A DNA stretch of 64,000 nt, taken from assembly GCF_963678635.1 (NCBI RefSeq), contig NC_087062.1, forward strand, positions 51,226,178 to 51,290,177. The letters are read 5' to 3'. The stretch is from Symsagittifera roscoffensis (lineage: Eukaryota > Xenacoelomorpha > Acoela > Convolutidae). How positions within the stretch are numbered: position 1 is the stretch's first letter; each line of letters starts with the position of its first letter. Under the pieces are notes generated by a model. That model was not told the DNA's origin. It searched no databases and saw only the letters and a program-made list of their open reading frames with translations. This document shows positions 33,459 through 41,249 of this stretch, piece by piece. The position numbers were made by a program, and so were the translations under genes.

Positions 33459-34842
33459 CTACTGCCATATTGCTGTACAGCTCTTTCGAGCTTTGCAGTC
33501 TTTTTTTTCCTTTAGGTTTCCAAGCAACATCTTGATAAAAGCGCGATTTTCTCTTCTCTTCAAACAATGTGACGCGAGATACCCAACCACCATCTTCTAT
33601 TCCTCAGAGCAAATGCAGGTTCTAGCAATTTCGTCGAAAACATAACCAAGGCTGAAAACATCTGAAGCTGGAACAGTTTTTGAATCTCTCAAGTTTCGCA
33701 ATTCCCATTCTGCATGGCTGTGTTGTAAATTGTGCTTCTCTCTCATTTTGGGAGTCAATTTGTATGTTATTGGATAGGCTAAGGCTGTCGCTTTTCCAAA
33801 ATCAAGTACTCTAGTGCTATTCCCAGAGTACATCACATTTCCACAGTGGAGGTCTAGATGAAGGATCTGAAACGATAACTTATATCAAATGAGGTAAAAC
33901 TTTTTATTTGAAAGCAGCGAAAATTCAAGTGGGGACCAGTATTTAGATTCGAAAAAAGGATATGATAAAAAGTTCGATTCTCGAGCTGATAATGTTATTT
34001 TGACCCAAACAACTTACGTTTCTAGAGTGCAAGAACTGGACAGCTTTAAGGGTTTCGTTTGCTCATGCTAACCAGTTATTTGTCATGCTCTTTTCACTGT
34101 GCTCGGTTACTGATGCGCCATTGAAATATTCCAGAACTAGCTGACATTCATTCAACAGCCCAAAGAGGCCCAAGAAAAAAATCTGGTCTTCTGATTTAGG
34201 GGTTTGGAGTATCAACGCAGCAATTTGTGCTTCGAAATACAAATCCCTGCTGTAGAAAGGAGGACACTCTTTAACTACTGCTTGAACTTTAGCAAAGGAA
34301 CACTTCACAATACGTCCAAATCTACCCTGACCTATGGATTTCCTGTTTATTTGTATATTGAAAGCTTTGAAATGAATTGGCTCGGGGAGTGAACGCGATA
34401 GATTCATTCTCTGAATTGTGAGGTCATTGCCGGCACAAATATCATTTGTGGCAGCTGTCATCTTCAATTCTTTGCCTGATTTTTTAACCCATAGGAGACT
34501 TTCACTCTAAACAAAATCGAGCCGATAATTATTTTATCCATTCAAAAAATTATGAAAGTTTGAAAATCTTAACTCACTTTTTCCTATCAGAACAAATATC
34601 AACATTTGTTAATTTTGAGCTCTAATAATTTTTTTCGTAAAAAAACAACTTAATCGTTCCAGCAAAACCAAGATTGAAACGCAATTGCAAAGGTATAAAA
34701 GACTCACCTGATTACGGCTTTTTTGAAGTAGAACGATTGTCTTCTCTTGATGCAAGTCCCTGCTCTTCAACTCGTCGACCTTCTCTATGGCCTCTTTATG
34801 ATTGGAATTCGCTTCAGTCCACTGCTCATGGAAGTAGTTCAT
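33459..34842 (-). CDS. Coiled-coil plus protein-kinase-like gene, right copy
   Basis: Exons are inferred at 34,842-34,708, 34,506-34,018 and 33,866-33,459, with introns of 201 and 151 bp. Here the first and second exons join in frame ('QKSRNQ' to 'SESLLWVKKSGKE'), which the left arm no longer shows, so the coiled coil and kinase were one protein. The kinase core has the glycine loop, VVK lysine, alpha-C glutamate, 'HLDLHCRN' and 'DFGKA'. The in-frame TGA at the end of 'NNWLA' and the TAG before the C-lobe are the same as in the left copy. A protein serine/threonine kinase role is inferred; it has no close family name I can give. Confidence 0.72.
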
Positions 34843-34892
34843 GAAACCGTTAGCAGTCTCTCATCTGGCTGTTTCAGCAAGCCGATCTAGTT

Positions 34893-35195
34893 TTAATTTC
34901 TGGCGCTTTCTCGACTCGCTGATTTGGGCTCTTCTTTTCCTTGCTTCTTTAGACCTACTGTGAGATCTTTTCCTAGAAAAATTAAACATGATTTAAAATT
35001 TTGTTTCATTTTTATTGAGGCATTCATCCCACTTTGAAAACTATTGATTTTTATTAAGCAGAAGGAAATAAATATCTGAGTCTTGTCCACTGAACTGAGT
35101 GGAGCCTCTGCGCTGCTTTCGTTAGTGTTGTCAACTTTTATAAGGCTTGAATCAATTGGAAATTTCGGGAAAGCGTCTCTCTCCGATGAAGTCAT
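34893..35195 (-). CDS. Leader gene or exon, right copy
   Basis: Counterpart of 23,573-23,893, with ATG at 35,195 at the edge of the arm. The frame opens with 'MTSSERDAFPKF' as on the left. The sequence further out is unrelated, which shows that this ATG marks the palindrome boundary on both sides. Confidence 0.4.
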   Translation of the reverse strand: MTSSERDAFPKFPIDSSLIKVDNTNESSAEAPLSSVDKTQIFISFCLIKINSFQSGMNASIKMKQNFKSCLIFLGKDLTVGLKKQGKEEPKSASRESARN

Positions 35196-35411
35196 AATGA
35201 ACACTTTCCAACAAAAAGTTTTTGCATGCAAAATTTAATTTTTTTTTGCGTGCATAATGTAGTCCTGGATTCACAAAAATTGGATTTTTTCCATTTCTCT
35301 GGATAATTTTCTTTGAAAACGCTAAAAGGCACCATTGGAGCGAATATATACTAATCTTAAGGGTTAGCGCGCGACGAAGAAACACAACACCTTTCCTGCT
35401 GGTTGGCTAGT

Positions 35412-35841
35412 TTTTGTTTATTAGCTTGCAATGCTACGATTCCTTTGTATCGCAAGTGATGCGAAGCTCTGCTTTGCCTCCGTTGAATTGTTTTTTTTTG
35501 ATGGTCATGATGTTTTATCTATTGATAATCTTTCATATTTCTGAAATGCTTGTTTTGTTTTAGACAGTTTTATGAAATTTATTCAATCATCACCAGGTAT
35601 GTTTTCAGGTGTCATCAGGTAAAATTTCTTACATCAGATAAAAATGTGCTTTGCTTGGGAACCAAATTTTTGCTCTGAACGGCGGAAAATTTTTTTTACT
35701 TCCAATGTCTTTGAGGTCGTTCAGAGCACTTTTTGGATGCCCACGAGAAAATTGAATTTATTTGATTATTCAGTTTCTATGTCGCGCCAAATATGGTTCA
35801 TTGGTAATCATTTGTAGCGCCATATATGTTTCCATGGTATC
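35412..35841. repeat. Direct repeat, copy 1 (3' side of the retrotransposon)
   Basis: The segment matches 39,925-40,349 in the same orientation, sharing long words such as 'tttctgaaatgcttgttttg' and 'cagagcactttttggatgcc'. It ends with 'tatatgtttccatggtatc'. I estimate close to 90 percent identity by eye. Confidence 0.9.
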
Positions 35842-35986
35842 TTTTCTAGGGTTGATTTTTTACAGGGATAAAAAACAACAGGTGATTTTACGGCACTAAT
35901 GAAAATTCTCGGAATTAAATGCTAAAATGTAGGCAATAGATTGCTGTCTGTCTGAGTAATTATGGCTGGTGTGGTTTGTGTAGCGA

Positions 35987-36371
35987 GTGTCGTTTGAGCC
36001 AGTTGCATGTTTGAATGAAAAGAGAGATGGGAAAGAGTATGGGATGATGAGTCCCCTGGGAACACTGGTGGGGGGACATAACACAACAGGATCGCATTCC
36101 TCCTCCACGTCCTACGCATTCATCACTCCCTACCCCCACCACCATCACCACAGTCTCATCGGCGGCACCACTGTAGTCCCCACCCAGAACCCCACCCTAA
36201 TAGCCCACATCGGATTTCTCCCTCAACCCCCATGCACTCTTAGACGGGAACGGGACGGGGGCAACATCAGCACTAGCCCCACACACCCTCACAGACTACA
36301 ACACAAACTACGCCACCATGTACAGCGCCCCCTTCAGATCACATTATCACTCTTCGCTTACAATTGCTTAA
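35987..36371 (+). pseudogene. GC-richer fragment of a host-like gene end
   Basis: The base composition jumps to C-rich for about 400 bp. One frame reads 'SPLGTLVGG', 'TPYPHHHHHSLIGG' and 'PTQNPTLIAHIGF'. A shifted frame then continues with 'DFSLNPHALLDGNG', 'TLTDYNTNYATMYSAP' and 'SHYHSSLTIA' to a TAA at 36,369. AATAAA overlaps that stop, like a polyadenylation signal. His/Ser/Tyr-rich tails of this kind are common at the ends of transcription factors and RNA-binding proteins. I cannot name the gene. The frame change suggests a retrocopy or decayed exon. It lies on the opposite strand to the retrotransposon, inside its 3' region. Confidence 0.45.
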
Positions 36372-36402
36372 ATAAAAACGTCAACATTTAGTTTTCTTTA
36401 GG

Positions 36403-36714
36403 TCAAGATAATTTTTTTGAGTATTTTAGCGCCTTTTTGGAATGGGGGAAAAGGTTTTGAATTAACCATCGGTATAAAGTATAGAGAAATACTGAAAATG
36501 TACAATTTATGCTGGGATGATATTCGATGAGGAATGTTAATTGATTGTGGCACAAAATGTTTATGTCGGTGTCTCGGGTACTACAGGACGTGTATTGCTG
36601 TTTCTTCCGGTGTCCTCTCAAGGCCATCAAGGCAGTTTTCAGGATGGTGAAGGATAGCTTATTCCGGATATAGTTCATAGTGTCCGCATACGTACAGTTC
36701 AGCTTCTCACTCAT
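36403..36714 (-). CDS. C-terminal extension overlapping the RT ORF end
   Basis: This ORF opens with ATG four bases before the end of the RT stop codon, in another frame. Its first 45 residues ('CTYADTMNYIRNKLSFTIL', 'KTALMALRGHRKK') look like the normal C-terminal tail of this RT family, following 'ERYHAILAEK'. A one-base difference in an A-run at the junction would explain the split; overlapping translation is the alternative. The remainder shows no domain. Confidence 0.5.
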   Translation of the reverse strand: MSEKLNCTYADTMNYIRNKLSFTILKTALMALRGHRKKQQYTSCSTRDTDINILCHNQLTFLIEYHPSINCTFSVFLYTLYRWLIQNLFPHSKKALKYSKKLS

Positions 36715-39524
36715 TTTTCCGCCAGTATAGCATGATATCGCTCTGCCTCCTCGCCCATCCAGGGGATAAAAGAGGCATGCTCTATCTGCAGAACGCGGTC
36801 GTTGTATTCGACTTTTTTCCGATTCTCATGAGTCTTTAGGAGTGGCTTCAGTTTTCGGTTCCTATTACTTGGAGCGTTTGGGTGTGTGAAACGGACGTCA
36901 GGAAACTTTTTCTGCAGCGGCGCCCAAAAACCTCGACAAGAAATATCCAGTCTTGCATTGTCTTCCAGATTGCTTCCACTTGCAAGTTCTTCATTTCCCG
37001 TCAATTGGATCAGACCGGGCTCAACGCTCACATCCTTGCACACGCTACGTAAAAAGTCGGCTTCGACGTCGCGGACAGCGTTGTGACGCATTATGACGAA
37101 ACCACCCAGCTTACAAATCAAGGCATGGTCGATATCATTTGCTGCGCCACACTTACAAGTTTGAGCCATTCCTTTCAGGTGCCATCCATATCGGAGACAT
37201 AGCGCATCCCGGAACTCGTCTCTGTTCATGTAAAACTTCTGCTCCCTAGATGGCAGACAAGTCAGCCATGCGGATGTTCCTTTTGGCTGTAGCAGGTCCA
37301 GCGTGCGCTTCATTTCATTCTCACTTCGGGAATACACAAATTCGAGGGCTTCTTTAGCATGTTTACGGTTCGATCCTGAAATTTCTGCTCGTCCAGTTCT
37401 ATTCGTGTAGTCAATAAGATCTTGTTTAGCAATAATTGCGTTTTTCAGTTTGTTTGTCAGCTTGACAGAGTTTTCATAGAAACGAGACGCACATTCTGTT
37501 GGATTTATCAGACCTAAACCACCAGCTGAGCATGGCAATGCTATGATGTCCCGTTCTAGATCACTGAGAGTTCTGTCGACTAAAAGAGAAATAACGTTCC
37601 TGAGTTTGGCTTCAAGTGGCTGCATGTGCCGTTCAGAACCAGGAATAGTCCTCATTATAAAATTCCACCGACTCTGGATCACCTTGACGAGAGCAATATA
37701 GGCAAGATGGTGCTCCGTTTTGGCCGCTGCTTCCAGCGAAGACAACTCATTCGACCATTCTTCAACTTTGTCTCGTAGATAGTCGTTTGTGAAGTTCTGG
37801 CTGCCAATTGCCGCTCCCAAGTATGGACGTCCTTTGCTTGTCATGTTGATATTCGTGTTCTCAAAGACCTGCTTGGCTTGCTCTCGGAGACCCTCGCTTT
37901 TTATTACTAACCAACATTTCGACGGTTTCGGAAAATACACAAGCTTGGGGCCGATACTGGTCAAAACATCAAACCACTCATGGAGTTGAACTAGATTCCC
38001 AAGGCCTCCGGCGTCGTCAGCGAACCACTCTTGATGACACCCAATTTTGTTCAGACTGACAAGGAGTTTTTTCAAGCTCAGCGCATAAAATGCCATCGCT
38101 AAATTATCTCCTTGAGTGGTGCCTTCCTGTGATAAAATTTCTACTCCTTCGCCTAGAATGAGTCTGGCTGGCAACCGATAAGTATTGATAAGATAAGTGC
38201 TGATTTTTGGGCATATATGCCTTATGTTAAGAAGGGCCGTTTGACGATTCAGTCTGTTAAAAGCATTCTCAGCATCAATCAATAGAACGGCTTCTGTGGA
38301 CTCCATCTGGAATATTTCCCTGGCTGCATGAATTGCTGCTTCAACGCCACCTTCTTGACCTGCGCAGGTTTGCTGTGATCCTGCTGCATGGCAAATATCT
38401 GCACCAAAAATTTGAGCTATCGCTTTCCCGAGAACTCTTCTGATTATCTCTCCAATGCCTATTGGCCTTATGCCGCCTTTACCATCATTTTTATTCAGTG
38501 CAATTGCTCTGCATGCTATATATGATTCTAGTGACTTTGGGTCAACAAACTCGGTGCAAATTCTCCTTCCTAGAGCGGCTAAAGACTCACAAAAACTTTC
38601 TGAGGCTCTATTGTGCTTCTTGGAACAGAAGAGTTTCTTCATATTGTTCGCATCTAAACCTGATGGACCTGAGGATCCATGAGTCCGAAGAGCCGCTGAG
38701 TAGATCCTCTTCGCACCTAAATTCTCAAAGATCACGGGATGGACTTCGGGAGGAATACTTTGTAGCAATTCTTCCCGGTTAACATCTCGACCAATCGGAT
38801 GTAACACGGCCATCTTTGCTCTCACGTGCTCTGTGGGAGGTAGCACTCCAGTAGCATCCGTTTGTGATAAGACTTTCACGGCAGCGCTCAGTCTCCCTTG
38901 GAGAACCAAATTGCAGAAACTTTTCATTTTGTTGTCACTCTTTCTAAAGGTTTTCGATAGCTCGCCTTGTATTGCGCGGCACTCTTTGTACAACAAATCA
39001 ATGTCACCGTCTCTCCACCATGCTAAACGCTTCCCTAGATACTTCAAATGATCTTTCGCTTTAGATTCTTTGGAAGGTTTCTGCAAGACGAAAGCTATCA
39101 GCAAATGGAAAGCTTTTATTGAAAAACTTTGCATCGAATTTTTGTCATTGAACATGTCAAGCAGTTTTGTGAGTTCCTCAATGAGAACTTTGAGGGCATT
39201 TCCATGTGGAATATTGAAGGCATTTCTCTTCCAGTGTATGGCAATATCGTAGTACTCGTTGAACTTGCTCGCAAAAGTACTTGTTGATATTTTACCCCCT
39301 TGACCTTCAATCGCTGCACTGTTTTTTACAAATGAAGGGAGTTCCTCACATGTGTCTGCTGCCAGGTTCTGAGTTGGTGGTGCAATCGTCTTGAAATGGT
39401 CATGTTCGTCATGCATATTTGGTGGCTCGTCGGATATCTGCAACTCCGCCATCGCCTGGGAGAGGCCCGATCTTCCGCTTTCGCCGCCACTCGGATTGAC
39501 GAGTAATTGACAGCGGGAGTCCAC
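36711..39524 (-). CDS. Reverse transcriptase with knuckle and endonuclease-like domain
   Basis: This 937-residue open frame is read from a non-ATG codon, because it continues the PHD frame upstream. RT motifs: 'GIRPIGIGEIIRRVLGK' near residue 351, 'LLIDAENAFNRLN' near 414, 'QEGTTQGDNLAMAFYAL' near 466 and the catalytic 'FADDAGG' near 501. A thumb region follows. 'CKCGAANDIDHALIC' (790-804) is a CCHC-type knuckle. Beyond it 'NARLDISCRGFW' (856-867), 'FPDVRF' and 'VLQIEHASFIPW' resemble a restriction-like nuclease core. Target-primed reverse transcription is the expected mechanism. It is long and open, so this copy is probably young. Confidence 0.85.
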   Translation of the reverse strand: MDSRCQLLVNPSGGESGRSGLSQAMAELQISDEPPNMHDEHDHFKTIAPPTQNLAADTCEELPSFVKNSAAIEGQGGKISTSTFASKFNEYYDIAIHWKRNAFNIPHGNALKVLIEELTKLLDMFNDKNSMQSFSIKAFHLLIAFVLQKPSKESKAKDHLKYLGKRLAWWRDGDIDLLYKECRAIQGELSKTFRKSDNKMKSFCNLVLQGRLSAAVKVLSQTDATGVLPPTEHVRAKMAVLHPIGRDVNREELLQSIPPEVHPVIFENLGAKRIYSAALRTHGSSGPSGLDANNMKKLFCSKKHNRASESFCESLAALGRRICTEFVDPKSLESYIACRAIALNKNDGKGGIRPIGIGEIIRRVLGKAIAQIFGADICHAAGSQQTCAGQEGGVEAAIHAAREIFQMESTEAVLLIDAENAFNRLNRQTALLNIRHICPKISTYLINTYRLPARLILGEGVEILSQEGTTQGDNLAMAFYALSLKKLLVSLNKIGCHQEWFADDAGGLGNLVQLHEWFDVLTSIGPKLVYFPKPSKCWLVIKSEGLREQAKQVFENTNINMTSKGRPYLGAAIGSQNFTNDYLRDKVEEWSNELSSLEAAAKTEHHLAYIALVKVIQSRWNFIMRTIPGSERHMQPLEAKLRNVISLLVDRTLSDLERDIIALPCSAGGLGLINPTECASRFYENSVKLTNKLKNAIIAKQDLIDYTNRTGRAEISGSNRKHAKEALEFVYSRSENEMKRTLDLLQPKGTSAWLTCLPSREQKFYMNRDEFRDALCLRYGWHLKGMAQTCKCGAANDIDHALICKLGGFVIMRHNAVRDVEADFLRSVCKDVSVEPGLIQLTGNEELASGSNLEDNARLDISCRGFWAPLQKKFPDVRFTHPNAPSNRNRKLKPLLKTHENRKKVEYNDRVLQIEHASFIPWMGEEAERYHAILAEK

Positions 39525-39542
39525 AATATCTTCTCCACATCG

Positions 39543-39893
39543 TTACACATCTGGCTGATTCCCTGTCCCATTAAGTCCTTCACTCGTTGTTGCATCCACT
39601 GGGTTGTCGCATCCACAGTGCCATTTACTGTGAGACCATTTCTTGATTTCTTTTATAGTCATTTTCGCGCAAATTCTGTGAAACCAGTTTCTACAATCAC
39701 AACATCGGATACTGTACTCGTTGCCTATCGGTCTCGAGCATGATCCACACTCCAGATTTTCGCCATTGCTGGAACAGTCCTGTTCTGATTTTGATTGTGT
39801 CAGTGTCCTGGTTCTGCATCCATCATATCGGAAACTATTCAATAAGTTTATCACAACAATTAAAAACATCAAAAACTTAAAAAAAGTTTTCAA
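39543..39893 (-). CDS. PHD-finger N-terminal part of the retrotransposon protein
   Basis: A cysteine/histidine array 'CGSCSRPIGNEYSIRCCDC' followed by 'NWFHRICAKM' and 'WHCGC' is a PHD finger, as found before the RT in some non-LTR elements. The stop at 39,543 is separated from the RT frame by only six in-frame codons, so PHD and RT are one reading frame split by a single TAA. The first 20 or so residues are hydrophobic and may instead be intron or 5' leader. Confidence 0.75.
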   Translation of the reverse strand: MKTFFKFLMFLIVVINLLNSFRYDGCRTRTLTQSKSEQDCSSNGENLECGSCSRPIGNEYSIRCCDCRNWFHRICAKMTIKEIKKWSHSKWHCGCDNPVDATTSEGLNGTGNQPDV

Positions 39894-39924
39894 TGGATTT
39901 TTTCTTGTATTTTTTTGCAGAATC

Positions 39925-40349
39925 TGTTTTTTAGTTTGCGACGATTTCGTTGTATTGCAAGTGATGTGAAGCTCTGCTTTGCCTCTGTTGAATTGTTTTT
40001 GTTGATGGTAATTATTTTATTCTATGTGTTGATAATCTTTCATATTTCTGAAATGCTTGTTTTGTTTTAGACAGTTTTATGATAGTTATTCAACCATCAC
40101 CAGGTATGTTTTCCGGTGTCATCAGGTAAAACTTTTTAAATCAGATAATAATGTGCTTTGCTTGGGAACCAAATTTTTGCTCTGAATGGTGGAAAAAAGA
40201 TTTTTACTACCAACGTCTTTGAGGCCATTCAGAGCACTTTTTGGATGCCCACGAGAATATTGAATTTATTTAATTATTCAGTTTCTATGTCGCGCCAAAT
40301 ATTGTTCTTTGTTAGTCATATGTAGCGCCATATATGTTTCCATGGTATC
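39925..40349. repeat. Direct repeat, copy 2 (5' side of the retrotransposon)
   Basis: Partner of 35,412-35,841. It lies upstream of the PHD start on the minus strand and so would contain or flank any promoter. It ends in the same 'ccatggtatc' word and then runs into the palindromic CATG repeats. Confidence 0.9.
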
Positions 40350-40650
40350 CATACGTGGCGCCATTCATGGTACCATAGTAACCATACGTCGCGCCATGCA
40401 TGATACCATAGTACCCATACATTGCAAGCTTCCATGGTGACATATAAATTATCAACAGCCCTAGTAAAAGTATCAATATTGTCTAATTTGAAGTCCATCA
40501 TACTTTAAAAAATGTGGAATTGTACGTCGCGTCATGCATGGAAAATGTGTTATTTTAACATAGAAATAAGTCGGCAATTTTTCATGGCTTCCATGGAACC
40601 ATGCATGGTGCGACGCATGGTTGCACATTTTGGTCAACCCGGGGTCCCAC
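40300..40650. repeat. Palindromic 'tacgtcgcgccat / catgcatgg' repeat, copy 2
   Basis: Repeated words 'ccatacgtggcgcc', 'catacgtcgcgccatgcatg' and 'gtacgtcgcgtcatgcatgg' are followed by the inverted 'ccatgcatggtgcgacgc' near 40,600. It is related to 9,485-9,925 and contains a minus-strand ORF (40,316-40,501) that is only a repeat product. Confidence 0.6.
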
Positions 40651-41249
40651 CAATTATATGATCTACTATTTCTAAAAAACTACATTGATACAATACCAAT
40701 CATTCTGTGAAAATTGTTTCTTATAACTTCTCTTAGAAACACTGTCTCACCAATTATTCATCTTGCGTTTCGAAAGCCAATTTTTTAACGTTCCGAAACA
40801 AAAAGAACCCTTTGAAATTACTTGAAATCCTAATCTACTTTAGTTTTTCTATCAATGTTTGGATTATGGGAAGCAACAAAATTAGCAAATAATTCGACGG
40901 ATCAGATCTTTCTCTTTTGTTTTACAATGAGACAACTTTGGCTATATTTAAACAAATGGGCGAAAACACTGTCCAAACAATTCTGACTATTTTTAATGGT
41001 GTGGATTTTTTGTTTTGTTAATGTTTCACTTCATAAATTTTTGAACAAGGAATTTCTAGAAAAATTGAACACTTTTCCTTCAACTTCAGTATACTTTAAA
41101 TTTCCTGCTCGCTGAATGGTTTGGGATACATTCAGTAAACGTGTTGACTTAATTAATGTCGATAACAGAAAAACATATCTAGTTGCTAACTCAGCCAGCA
41201 CTTTCATAGCATAGTTCGAATTAATAGTATTTGCAAATCCGTTTAACTC
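40651..41249. other. Intergenic, no gene supported
   Basis: A 75-residue minus-strand ORF at 41,031-41,258 has ordinary composition but no recognisable domain. The first 60 bp resemble sequence near 9,440. I see nothing else. Confidence 0.5.

Larger units (their letters stand above)
30316..35199. repeat. Right arm of the palindrome
   Basis: This is the inverted copy of 23,569-28,449 with the same gene order, read on the minus strand towards the centre. The outer junction at 35,199 is sharp: 'gaagtcataatg' is shared and the next bases differ from the left flank. Several of its frames are in better condition than the left ones, notably the second BEN-like gene and the coiled coil of the first. 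Confidence 0.93.
35412..40349 (-). mobile_element. Non-LTR retrotransposon with PHD-RT ORF and flanking direct repeats
   Basis: The unit comprises direct repeats (35,412-35,841 and 39,925-40,349) and, between them on the minus strand, a PHD finger, reverse transcriptase, CCHC-like knuckle and endonuclease-like C-terminus. The coding region is almost open. Such PHD-RT elements are known in CR1-like lineages, but the C-terminal 'CxC...HxxxC' followed by a restriction-like nuclease pattern resembles site-preferring non-LTR elements (R2/NeSL group) and a family common in marine invertebrates. No integrase or protease is present. Whether the direct repeats are true ends or a repeated target cannot be decided from one copy. 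Confidence 0.7.

Noticed and set aside
23569-35199. Interpretation of the palindrome as a Polinton or other capsid-bearing element
   Set aside because: No capsid, packaging ATPase, protein-primed polymerase or integrase motif was found in either arm or the centre.
23569-35199. CRISPR array, operon or bacterial origin for the cluster
   Set aside because: Genes have introns with GT...AG borders and eukaryotic domains; no short regularly spaced repeats or ribosome binding sites are present.
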